Source: Nostoc sp. KVJ3 (GTDB lineage: Bacteria; Cyanobacteriota; Cyanobacteriia; Cyanobacteriales; Nostocaceae). From it: a DNA stretch of 64,000 nucleotides. Of this stretch, positions 25,200 through 33,611 are shown one piece after another. The notes beneath the pieces were generated by a model. The model saw only the letters and a program-made list of their open reading frames with translations, was not told where the DNA came from and did no database searches. Every line of letters begins with the position of its first letter. The first letter of the stretch is position 1. A program made the translations under genes and the position numbers. The stretch is from NCBI RefSeq assembly GCF_026127265.1, contig NZ_WWFG01000002.1, forward strand, positions 1,922,001 through 1,986,000, in the 5' to 3' direction.

Positions 25200-26408
25200 A
25201 TGTCTATTCGTCCTATATATCTTGATTGTCACGCTACTACACCAGTAGATGAACGGGTGTTAGCAGCAATGATCCCATACTTCACAGAAAAGTTTGGCAA
25301 CCCAGCAAGTATTGGTCATGTTTATGGTTGGGAAGCAGAAGCTGCTGTCAAACAAACACGAGAGATTTTAGCAGCAGCAATTAACGCTACTCCCGAAGAA
25401 ATTGTTTTTACGAGTGGTGCAACAGAAGCTAATAATTTAGCTATTAAAGGTGTTGCCGAAGCTTATTTTAAAAAAGGTCAACATATTATTACTGTTGCCA
25501 CTGAACATAATGCAGTAATTGACCCCTGTAATTATTTAAAAACTCTCGGTTTTGAAATCACTATTCTACCAGTTAAAAAAGATGGATTGATTGATTTAAC
25601 TGAGTTACAAAAGGCTTTCCGTCCTGAGACAATTTTGGTTTCGGTGATGGCTGCAAATAACGAAATTGGAGTGTTACAGCCAATAGCCGAAATTGGGGAA
25701 CTATGCCATGCTTACAACATCATTTTCCACACCGATGCAGCCCAAGCTATTGGTAAAATTCCCCTAGATGTGCAAGGGATGAAAGTTGATTTGATGTCGC
25801 TAACCGCACACAAAGTATTTGGGCCAAAAGGCATTGGGGCGCTGTACGTCCGTAGGCGGGAACCCAGAGTGCAATTAGCTCCCCAGCAGCACGGCGGCGG
25901 ACATGAACGGGGGATGCGTTCTGGGACATTGTATACACCGCAAATTGTCGGCCTTGGGAAAGCTGTAGAAATCGCTTTGGCTGAACAAGCGACAGAAACC
26001 CAACGCCTTACCCAGTTAAGACAAAGTTTGTGGGAACAGCTTTCCCAACTTGAAGGAATTCATCTTAACGGACACCCTCAACAGCGATTGGCGGGAAACT
26101 TGAATATCAGTGTTGAGGGTGTCGATGGAGCCGCACTTTTGCTAGGATTGCAGCCAGTAATGGCGGTTTCTTCTGGATCTGCTTGTTCCTCGGCAAATAC
26201 TGCCCCCTCCAGTGTTCTGACAGCGCTGGGAACCCCCCAACAGCTAGCTTATGCCTCAGTGCGGTTTGGGATTGGACGGTTTAATACCCAAGAGGAGATT
26301 GATATTGTAGCGAAACATGCGATCGCAACTATTCAAAGTTTACGCAAACCCTCTTTTATGGATTCTCACGCAGGAAAGCCCCAATCTGCTCTAGTTCCTG
26401 CTGATTGA
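25200..26408 (+). CDS. Cysteine desulfurase (NifS/IscS family)
   Basis: 402 residues, a PLP enzyme that takes sulfur from cysteine for Fe-S clusters and thio-cofactors. Seen: start IYLDCHATTPVDERVLAAM, FTSGATEANNLAIKG, TEHNAVIDP, HTDAAQAIGK, the PLP lysine in LTAHKVFGPKGIGALY, and the active-site Cys loop SSGSACSSANTAPSSVL (IscS/NifS group I type with a long loop). The gene starts five bases after the nuclease gene. Its 3' end overlaps the convergent aldo/keto reductase gene by 53 bases. Whether it is NifS-like or IscS-like in role cannot be decided without nif genes nearby. Confidence 0.94.
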   Translation: MSIRPIYLDCHATTPVDERVLAAMIPYFTEKFGNPASIGHVYGWEAEAAVKQTREILAAAINATPEEIVFTSGATEANNLAIKGVAEAYFKKGQHIITVATEHNAVIDPCNYLKTLGFEITILPVKKDGLIDLTELQKAFRPETILVSVMAANNEIGVLQPIAEIGELCHAYNIIFHTDAAQAIGKIPLDVQGMKVDLMSLTAHKVFGPKGIGALYVRRREPRVQLAPQQHGGGHERGMRSGTLYTPQIVGLGKAVEIALAEQATETQRLTQLRQSLWEQLSQLEGIHLNGHPQQRLAGNLNISVEGVDGAALLLGLQPVMAVSSGSACSSANTAPSSVLTALGTPQQLAYASVRFGIGRFNTQEEIDIVAKHAIATIQSLRKPSFMDSHAGKPQSALVPAD

Positions 26409-27312
26409 GGCGAAATTCCCCAGCAGCAATGATTCCATCCACCTGTTGGGGATTGCGTGCGCCAACGATCGCAGCTGTCACCGCCGGATTATTTAAAGTC
26501 CAAGCGATCGCCACCTCACCGGGGGAGCGATCGTGTTGCTTACCAATGTGCTGCAACACCTCCACCAACTTCAGGTTACGAGATAGACGTGGCTCCTGAA
26601 ATTCATCACTCTTTTTGCGCCAATCATCATCTGCTAAATTAGCAACCCGCTCAGATGTCATCTTTCCTGTAAGCAAGCCAGATTGCATTGGTGAATAAAC
26701 AATGACACCGATGTTATTTTCCTTACAGAAAGGTAAAATCTCCTTTTCGACATTGGGCTTAACCAGTGAATAAGGTGGTTGTAATGACGTAACTGGTGCA
26801 ATCTCCTGCACACGTTTCAACTGTTCTACATTGAAGTTTGAAACCCCAATATAGCGAACCTTCCCTTCATCTTTTAGTTTGGCGAGAGTTGTCCAGCCTT
26901 CTTCGATATCAGAGTCGGGGTTAGGCCAGTGAATCTGGTAGAGATCAATAGTTTCAATATCGAGTCGGCGCAAACTAGCTTCAACCTCCCGCCGCACAGA
27001 ATCCGCCTTCAGGCTCCGGCCAATTTCGCCCTTTTCATCCCAGATCATTGAGCATTTAGTGAAAATGTAGGGGCGACTAGATTGACCTTTAAGCGCCTTA
27101 GCAACAACTTCTTCAGAATGTCCCAGACCGTAAATAGCTGCGGTGTCTATCCAATTAACACCGAGATCGAGAGCGTGCTTGATCGCTTCAATCGATTCTC
27201 GATCGTCCTGCGTTCCCCAACCAAAAGCCCAGCCACCTCCACCGATCGCCCAGGCACCAAAGCCGATTGGGGTAATGTGAAGCTCCGAGTTGCCAAGTTG
27301 TTTGGTTTGCAT
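26356..27312 (-). CDS. Aldo/keto reductase
   Basis: 318 residues from ATG 27312 (MQTKQLGNSEL), preceded by AGAAGGT as Shine-Dalgarno. A TIM-barrel NADPH-dependent oxidoreductase. Catalytic tetrad residues are visible: D and Y in DTAAIYGLGHSE, K in IFTKCS, H in LYQIHWPNPD. The NADP-binding C-terminal part includes VGARNPQQVDG. It belongs to the YdhF/Tas-like general reductase group; the substrate is unknown. The 3' end overlaps the desulfurase gene tail to tail. Confidence 0.92.
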   Translation of the reverse strand: MQTKQLGNSELHITPIGFGAWAIGGGGWAFGWGTQDDRESIEAIKHALDLGVNWIDTAAIYGLGHSEEVVAKALKGQSSRPYIFTKCSMIWDEKGEIGRSLKADSVRREVEASLRRLDIETIDLYQIHWPNPDSDIEEGWTTLAKLKDEGKVRYIGVSNFNVEQLKRVQEIAPVTSLQPPYSLVKPNVEKEILPFCKENNIGVIVYSPMQSGLLTGKMTSERVANLADDDWRKKSDEFQEPRLSRNLKLVEVLQHIGKQHDRSPGEVAIAWTLNNPAVTAAIVGARNPQQVDGIIAAGEFRLNQQELEQIGAFLRENP

Positions 27313-27484
27313 ATCTACCTTCTCTAATAATTTTTGAGTCAATTGCTAGTTTACGCTGCAAATATCTTCTCAACCGCTATCTACGGTATGAATCACTACT
27401 GGGGCAAACACCATCGCAAATTACTACTTCTACATACACTAGAGTTGTCTGAAAATAATAACAGTTGTTGAGTATTGATCGAAG

Positions 27485-28225
27485 ATGTCAGAAGATTTAA
27501 AAGGCAAAGTTGCCCTGATTACAGGTGCAAACAAAGGTATCGGCTATGAGATTGCACGTCAATTAGGTTCTAGAGGTGCTACTGTTCTTATTGGTGCAAG
27601 AGATATCAAACGTGGTGAAGAAGCGGCGAATAAACTTCGTTTAAATGAGATCGATGCCCGAACAATTCAACTTGATGTCATCGACCAAAAAACAATCGAC
27701 TCTGCGGCTCAACAAATCGAGAACGAATTCGGAAAACTTGATATCCTTGTAAACAATGCCGGGATATTAAGTGATGGCGATCGCCTTCCACCAAGTCAAG
27801 TTGAGATTGAAACACTGCGACACACTTATGAAACAAATGTATTTGGAGTGTTTGCAGTGACAAAAACCCTGCTACCACTTTTAAAAAAGTCAATAGCAGG
27901 GAGAATAGTCAATTTATCAAGTGGTTTAGGTTCTTTGACTCAGAACTCCGATGCAAATTATGAGTTCGCTAATTTTAAGCTTCTTGCTTACAACTCATCA
28001 AAAACAGCAGTGAATGCAATTACAGTTCTGTTGGCTGCTGAACTTAAAGATACCCCGATTAAAATCAATGCTGCCGATCCTGGTTTCACAGCCACTGATA
28101 TTAATCAACACCAAGGATACCGCACTGTTGAGCAAGGAGCGATCGCACCAGTGAGACTTGCCACTTTACCTGATGATGGTTTTAGCGGAGGTTTTTTTGA
28201 TGAAAATGGCGCACTACCTTGGTAG
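27485..28225 (+). CDS. Short-chain dehydrogenase/reductase (carbonyl reductase-like)
   Basis: 246 residues. Rossmann motif TGANKGIG near the N-terminus, NNAG at about 90, catalytic Ser region VNLSSGLGS and Y-x3-K as YNSSKTA. The insert between NNAG and the catalytic Ser and the ending resemble plant and bacterial carbonyl/menthone-type reductases. NADP-dependent, cytosolic, unknown substrate. Single gene, divergent from the aldo/keto reductase. Confidence 0.92.
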   Translation: MSEDLKGKVALITGANKGIGYEIARQLGSRGATVLIGARDIKRGEEAANKLRLNEIDARTIQLDVIDQKTIDSAAQQIENEFGKLDILVNNAGILSDGDRLPPSQVEIETLRHTYETNVFGVFAVTKTLLPLLKKSIAGRIVNLSSGLGSLTQNSDANYEFANFKLLAYNSSKTAVNAITVLLAAELKDTPIKINAADPGFTATDINQHQGYRTVEQGAIAPVRLATLPDDGFSGGFFDENGALPW

Positions 28226-28570
28226 AAAGTAGAAAGTAGAAAGTAGGGAATTGGGCATTGGGGAGGGAGAGTTAAAGCTTGGATGTTGAGTTTCTGAAAA
28301 TGAACCTTTAAGTTTCTATTCCCCATGCCCCATATTCAACGGGAGCAATGCTCTAACAGTGAGATGGGTAAGCAGGGGAGGCAAGGGAGGCAGGGGAAGA
28401 GAAAGAAATAAGTGTAGAAGCAATTTGTAACGGTCGTAAAAAATACTAAAAATGCCTCTTTACTCCCCCTGCTCCCCCTGCCTCCCCTGCTCCCCCTGCC
28501 TCTTTACTCCCCCTCCTCCCCCTACCTATTTCACGAGGATCTCACTTTTTCGCCTTGCCCCATATTCAAC
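28226..28570. repeat. Low-complexity intergenic repeats
   Basis: AGAAAGT tandem copies just after the SDR stop, then GGGCATTGGGG-type heptamer pieces and a long CCCCCTGCTCCCC-type pyrimidine-rich run near 28455-28530. No coding frame. Lies between convergent genes. Confidence 0.7.
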
Positions 28571-29620
28571 TCAATAGGGATTTGAATCAATCCGTCCCCT
28601 TTTGACACTCCTGAGATAGTACCCAGAGGTTGGTCTGTTTCTCAAATTAAAGGTGTCGCCGCTGCGGACTTTCCAAATTTTGTAATTAGAAAAGGTCAAA
28701 GGCGTTCTGGGTTCGCATACTTCTGGCAAATGATTGCCTAGTACAAAGTATGCTGCACCCCTACCCATAACTTTCACCAAACCGTTTTTATCTACAAGAA
28801 CCGATGTACTTTCACTAACCGCAATCCCTAAAACACTGCTAGATACACCATCCTTAATTTGACGGGCAATGAAAGTCATAATTCGACCCATTCTTTCGCG
28901 CCTGTCGAAATGTGTATCGACGATAGTTCCCTTCAAATTACTCCAATTGAAAAAGTTGTAAGTAAAAGTGATGTCTCGGTAAGGATCTTCGAGTGCGTCT
29001 CTAGTTTCAATGCCTTTTTCGGAAGAAGCACAAGCATCATAGACACAATCACTTTGAATCATCGCACCCGCACTAGTGCCACCAACACCGCCTCCCTTTA
29101 GGTAAACTGACTTAACGGCAGCTTCAACTTTGGTGTCTTTCCAGTTGCGGATGTATTGACATTGGTCGCCGCCAGCAAAGAAAATCACATCAGCGTTTCT
29201 GACTTTTTCATAAATCTCGGCTTTGTTTGCTTCTTGCCTATTGCTAACTAAAAGAGTTTCCACAGAGTTTACGCCCTTCATGGCATAAATTAGGCGATTG
29301 TAATCGTGATTACCATTAGTGCGGAGAACTACAACATTAACTTTAGTGCTAGAGTTACTACCTCCCCTAACTTGGTTAATCATCCACTGGATGGCATCAT
29401 CGACATCGGGGCCACCACCTCCCAAACTCAGGACTGGGCCCGCTAAGGAAGGACGGACATCAAAGGAGGGTGAGGAGGAGGGGCGGACATCAACAGTGTC
29501 ACCCAAGAAGTAGCGTTTCCAGTTTTCGATAAAACGGGTTATTAGGAAGGTTCCCATATTCAACAACTTGATTCCTATACTTTTCAAGCGCCTTGCTATG
29601 CTTGGGAATGCCTTTGTCAT
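28571..29620 (-). CDS. Cyanophycinase-like S51 family peptidase
   Basis: 349 residues from ATG 29620 (MTKAFPSIARR); a TTG at 29638 adds six. The S51 nucleophile motif GGTSAGAM is clear, preceded by FFAGGDQCQY as in cyanophycinases and peptidase E, and followed by VDTHFDRRERMGR. Cyanophycinase (CphB) cuts the Asp-Arg storage polymer cyanophycin into dipeptides. This protein has a longer N-terminus (residues 1-60, hydrophobic start, Pro/Ser linker) and a C-terminal extension, so it may be a divergent or exported paralog rather than the main CphB; no cphA is nearby. Confidence 0.85.
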   Translation of the reverse strand: MTKAFPSIARRLKSIGIKLLNMGTFLITRFIENWKRYFLGDTVDVRPSSSPSFDVRPSLAGPVLSLGGGGPDVDDAIQWMINQVRGGSNSSTKVNVVVLRTNGNHDYNRLIYAMKGVNSVETLLVSNRQEANKAEIYEKVRNADVIFFAGGDQCQYIRNWKDTKVEAAVKSVYLKGGGVGGTSAGAMIQSDCVYDACASSEKGIETRDALEDPYRDITFTYNFFNWSNLKGTIVDTHFDRRERMGRIMTFIARQIKDGVSSSVLGIAVSESTSVLVDKNGLVKVMGRGAAYFVLGNHLPEVCEPRTPLTFSNYKIWKVRSGDTFNLRNRPTSGYYLRSVKRGRIDSNPY

Positions 29621-30096
29621 ACTAAGCTTCTGGAGCAAACTGCAATTATTGCTAGGCTATTACGCACTCTAGTTGCTTATTTATCCGTCAGAGTTGTATT
29701 GGTCATTGGTCATTAGTCCTTTGTAAAGAGAAATGACTAATGACAGTTTTAACGAAAAAATGTGCAGTTTAGAGGCGCATTATCTTAACTTTGGCACTAG
29801 AGAGGGTAGAATTTCCAGCGTACAGGGCTTGTACTGTTTTTTCAGGCCATAATCCAGAGCGATCGTTAATTCTCTACGCTTCTATGTAAAAATCCTTACA
29901 TTGCTTGTGTCCTTTACTTCTTCTTTGGATGAAAGACACTCGCGGCCATACAAGCAAAGCCTAGCAACTTGGTTAAGCTAAAATAAGGGTTTTGAATTCC
30001 CAATTGGTGGGTAAAGTCGCGTGTAGACGCGATTTATAACCGCCCTTTAGGGCTGATGCTCTTGGTAAAGTAGTCAGACAGAATTAATTACACAAT
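29621..30096. other. Intergenic region
   Basis: About 480 bases of AT-rich DNA with short repeats (TTGGTCATTGGTCATTAG, near 29698) and a small dyad near 30011-30033 (TCGCG...CGCGA). It should include the promoter of the cyanophycinase-like gene. No gene is visible. Confidence 0.4.
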
Positions 30097-30159
30097 GTCA
30101 TTGCGAGCGAAGCGAAGCAATCGCAAGGGCTGGGATTGCTTCGCTTCGCTCGCAATGAC
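30097..30159. repeat. 26-bp perfect palindrome (GCGAGCGAAGCGAAGC type)
   Basis: Arms of 26 bases (30097-30122 and 30134-30159) are perfectly complementary, with an 11-base loop. A half copy with the same CATTGCTTCGCTTCGC sequence is at 43727-43752. Dispersed palindromic element 3' of the minus-strand gene at 30202; it may act as a terminator. Confidence 0.75.
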
Positions 30160-30201
30160 TGTAAATGTTTTTGTCCGAATACTTAAAGTAGCTCTTAAGG
30201 T

Positions 30202-30525
30202 TTAATTAAGTGCCTTAGCGATTGCAGTTCCAAGTTGATGTAATGTTTTCTCCCGAACAAAATCGGCGGCTGCCCGTGCCGACTCCGCCAAGATCGTATC
30301 GGTGTTGGGGGTCAATTTCAGCGCTCCCCCCAAGTATCCTAATGCCTTGCAATAAGAATCGGATAAATTAGTCGAAGCCAAGCGTTTTACAGTCTGGTAA
30401 TCAGAGTGACGAAACGCATCTAAAGCCTGGGCGTGTAAATCCGAGTCAGGATTTCCCAAAACAGTAAGAATTGCATCGACAGCTTGATTTACCCGTTCTA
30501 TTGTTGGTTCTTGTGTTTGCACCAT
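30202..30525 (-). CDS. Conserved hypothetical protein
   Basis: 107 residues from ATG 30525; GGAG lies six bases before it, overlapping an ATG at 30540 that would add five residues. All-helical by composition (VNQAVDAILTVLG, ALDAFRHSDYQTVKRLAS, AESARAAADFVREK), soluble, one Cys. I do not recognise the family. Stand-alone gene, divergent from the membrane protein at 30697. Confidence 0.65.
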   Translation of the reverse strand: MVQTQEPTIERVNQAVDAILTVLGNPDSDLHAQALDAFRHSDYQTVKRLASTNLSDSYCKALGYLGGALKLTPNTDTILAESARAAADFVREKTLHQLGTAIAKALN

Positions 30526-30696
30526 TGTTACTCCGTGCATCCCCTGGACAAAACTGAATTTTCATAAATATTTGAACCTGATTGCAGATTCCCCTATAGG
30601 GAAAATACTCACCAGATTTATTACTTTACCCTAATTGGTACAGTGACTCCTAAATATGTATAGTGTTAATTTACCTGACTCATTCTCAGACAGACA

Positions 30697-31818
30697 ATGA
30701 CGAACCAAAAGTTTTCTCAAAAACGAAATCTACACCGTTTTGATCCTGTTGCATATCTAGTAATTGAAAAATTTCGTCTTTCTCCTCTAACTTTTGGACT
30801 GTTGGCAGCAGTTACCGCTACTGGAGTTTATTTGTTTACTGCATGGATAAGTGGTACGTTATGGTCTAAGGATAAGCAGATAGGTTTGCTTCAAGACGGG
30901 ATTCCCTGGTTAGTAGGAATTTTGATCAATCCAGTAACCTTGGGATATTACTTGTGGAGTTTTCAAGCAATCGATCAAGTAATTCAAGAACTTGAAACAT
31001 CTGACGTATTAGAAACTGACAAATTCAAAATCGATCAATTTGTTACTAACCTCTATTCACAAAAATGGCGCAACATTTCTGCACTTGCCAGCGCTATCTT
31101 TTTCAGCACTATTGTCTTTATAACCCGATCTAGATTAGAAGATAGTTGGACTAGCTCTAGTCTTCTAGCGAAATTTACTATTACGATTGCCACATTTGCA
31201 GTCGTATATATGGGTAGTATACTTGTCCTAAATTTGATTACAAATATTTGGATTTTCTATCGAATTTTAGGAAAGAAGGATCTCGATATCAATCCTCTTC
31301 ATCCCGATCGCTGTGGCGGTCTTCGATGTCTGAGTGATTATTCGCTTAAAACTGCCTATCTAGTTGGTGTTTTGGGTATCTTAATTAGTGTAATTGAGTA
31401 TCAGGTGATTACACAAGATTTCGGCAAAGGATTCTGGTTTGTTCATCTGGTAATTCCACTATATATTTTTCTATCAATGGAATGTTTTTTTGGGCCATTG
31501 CTGGCAGCACATAGCGGTATGAAAAAAGCTAAAGAAGAGTCTTTACATAAAATTGCTCGACAGTTCCGAGCCGAGTATTCAGGAATTTATAATAGTCTGG
31601 CTGAAGACGCAGAAGCTTTCAAAAAAAAATCTGAAAAAATTCAGCAGCTACGTACTTTATATACTATGACTGATGACTTGCCCGTTTGGCCCTTTGATGT
31701 CAAAACTTTCCGTCGATATCTCCTAACAGTGCCGACTCCTCTGATTGGTATCCTAATCGGTATTGGGAAAAAATTGTTAATAAATATACTCAAGCAACAG
31801 GGTATCAAACTTGGTTAG
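30697..31818 (+). CDS. Membrane protein of unknown function
   Basis: 373 residues with about six hydrophobic helices (near 33-52, 67-87, 126-143, 158-185, 222-238 and 247-262) and a cytosolic C-terminal part with a charged helical segment (EDAEAFKKKSEKIQQLRTL) and a last hydrophobic stretch. A conserved-looking loop, NPLHPDRCGGL, follows helix 4. I do not recognise the family. No operon partner. A + oriented terminator lies 170 bases downstream. Confidence 0.7.
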   Translation: MTNQKFSQKRNLHRFDPVAYLVIEKFRLSPLTFGLLAAVTATGVYLFTAWISGTLWSKDKQIGLLQDGIPWLVGILINPVTLGYYLWSFQAIDQVIQELETSDVLETDKFKIDQFVTNLYSQKWRNISALASAIFFSTIVFITRSRLEDSWTSSSLLAKFTITIATFAVVYMGSILVLNLITNIWIFYRILGKKDLDINPLHPDRCGGLRCLSDYSLKTAYLVGVLGILISVIEYQVITQDFGKGFWFVHLVIPLYIFLSMECFFGPLLAAHSGMKKAKEESLHKIARQFRAEYSGIYNSLAEDAEAFKKKSEKIQQLRTLYTMTDDLPVWPFDVKTFRRYLLTVPTPLIGILIGIGKKLLINILKQQGIKLG

Positions 31819-31989
31819 TTACCGTGTCGCTATGGGCTATTTCCAAAATTGTAGTGAGAAAAAGCACCATTTTTCGCACTACAAAACTCTGCTGTTAAGT
31901 AAAATGAAAGAAATGCAAGGGATAAATACGTGGGCTTGAACGCCAACACGAATGTTTACCTCGCGTACTTTACGGTTCATTCCTCAACT

Positions 31990-32037
31990 CCCACATCCCC
32001 AACTGATTCAATAAATTGGGGATGTGGGAAGTTTTTT
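31990..32037 (+). terminator. Rho-independent terminator
   Basis: Perfect 13-bp stem CCCACATCCCCAA / TTGGGGATGTGGG with a 13-base loop, followed by AAGTTTTTT, on the plus strand. It overlaps the stop codon of the convergent glycosyltransferase gene. It may end the transcript of the membrane protein gene or of an unannotated small RNA in 31830-31990. Confidence 0.8.
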
Positions 32038-33223
32038 ACCAAGGAATTTGCGATCGCTCTTGCACAACTCGCTGATATACTTCTTCAGTCTGCCTAGCTA
32101 ATTTTGGCCAGCTAAACCGTCGCTCTAAATCTTCATAAGCATTATCTACCAGCCATTGCCGATAGCCTGGGTTTTTCAAGACTTCCAAAATTCCCCAAGC
32201 TAAAGAGTCGGGATTGTTCACCCAAGTTACAATACCTGTTTTGGTATGTTGTACAACTTCGGGAAAACCACCAGTATCAGAAACCACTACAGGAACGCGA
32301 GAAGCAAAGCTTTCTAAAGCAACAATTCCAAAGGGTTCGTAAAGGCTGGGAAATACAGCACAGTCAGCGACAGTTTGGAATTTATCTAAGTAATCATCAG
32401 AGAGAAAACCAGTAAAATAGCAATGATGCCAAATTCCCAAATTCCAGGCTTGGCGCTTGAGATGGTCAGTATTACCACCACCAACGATCACAAATTTAAC
32501 ATTACCTTCCATTTGGGAAAGGATCTTGGGTGCAGCATTAAGTAATATCGGTACACCTTTTTCGTAAGTCATGCGACCAAGGTAGTAAACGATTTTTTCA
32601 TTGTCTGTAGCAAATTGGCGGCGGAAATCCAGCGCATGAAAATCTACGTGATGCCGTTTCTTTTCGGCTCGGATACCGTTATAAATAACATCGATTTTGT
32701 CCCAAGGACTGTGTAGCGCTCGCTCTACTTCTTGGCGCATATAGTCGCTACAAACGATAATCCGCCAAGCGTTGTAAGTAAGCAAGATTTCTTTGCCATT
32801 TATATAGCCTTGGATCTCTGTGTGAATACCGTTATAGCGTCCGTATTCTGTAGCGTGAATTGTGGCAATTAGTGGTATTTTGAAATTATGCTTGAGAGCG
32901 ATCGCTGCATCTCCAACTAACCAATCGTGGGCATGAATTAAATCAAACGACCCTTCTTCTAAAATCAACTTCCCACCATGATCTCCCATACTTAGGTTGA
33001 GATTGACTACCCAGTGGAAAAAGTCATTACTATGTGCCACTGGCACCCGATGTACCTTTACTCCCTCAACCACCTCATACATTGACGCTTGACCAAATTC
33101 TGCTGTAATTAGGTGGACTTCATGCCCTAGCTTTACCAGTTCCGGGTACAACTCCGCCACGTGCCGCGCAATTCCCCCAACAATTCTTGGTGGAAACTCC
33201 CAACTTAGTACTAATATCTTCAT
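32036..33223 (-). CDS. Glycosyltransferase family 4 protein
   Basis: 395 residues, GT-B fold. N-domain start MKILVLSWEFPPRIVGGIARH and HAHDWLVGDAA; the C-domain has VYYLGRMTYEKGVP and the GT4 E-x7-E motif in PSLYEPFGIVALES, with DTGGFPEVV. It transfers a sugar from a nucleotide donor and resembles glycogen-synthase-like and cell-wall sugar transferases of cyanobacteria. Acceptor unknown. Convergent with the membrane protein gene. Confidence 0.92.
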   Translation of the reverse strand: MKILVLSWEFPPRIVGGIARHVAELYPELVKLGHEVHLITAEFGQASMYEVVEGVKVHRVPVAHSNDFFHWVVNLNLSMGDHGGKLILEEGSFDLIHAHDWLVGDAAIALKHNFKIPLIATIHATEYGRYNGIHTEIQGYINGKEILLTYNAWRIIVCSDYMRQEVERALHSPWDKIDVIYNGIRAEKKRHHVDFHALDFRRQFATDNEKIVYYLGRMTYEKGVPILLNAAPKILSQMEGNVKFVIVGGGNTDHLKRQAWNLGIWHHCYFTGFLSDDYLDKFQTVADCAVFPSLYEPFGIVALESFASRVPVVVSDTGGFPEVVQHTKTGIVTWVNNPDSLAWGILEVLKNPGYRQWLVDNAYEDLERRFSWPKLARQTEEVYQRVVQERSQIPW

Positions 33224-33611
33224 CTGCTAGACTCCCCGACACTTTACCAATAGCGAAAAAACTACATTTACCTAAAAATACAAGGGTGGCAAATGCAGTG
33301 AGTACTTTTACTAAAATTTTTAGATTTTTTAACAGTTATTTTTTACAGCTTATCAAATAACCAATTGAACGAAGTAGGATAAGCATTTTACCCCACTCAG
33401 TATATTAGGACTTAAGCACAGGTCACGAAAAACGAACCACAGAGAACAAAGGGGTAACAGAGAAATGAGAGTTTAAGAGGATTTTTGCGTGTCCTAATAT
33501 ATGTAGGGTGTGTTATCGGCGAGAGTACGACACTTAAAATCTGAAGTTGTGCGTTACGCCAAAGGCTAACGCACCCTACCTATATTTCAAAAATCAAATA
33601 TGATTCCTATA
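33224..33611. repeat. Intergenic dispersed repeats
   Basis: Contains an AGGACTTAAGCA-like MITE end near 33409, a GGGTGTGTTA (33506) ... TAACGCACC (33566) pair, and an ATCAAATATGATTCCTATA end (about 33595-33613) identical to the right end of the element at 20057-20364. It looks like a decayed composite of short elements. The promoter of the glycosyltransferase gene should be at its left end. Confidence 0.55.

Noticed and set aside
31940..32002. Yfr1 small RNA
   Set aside because: The stretch CCTCAACTCCCACATCC recalls Yfr1, but the core ACTCCTCACAC is not exact and the known trxA neighbourhood is missing, so no name is given.
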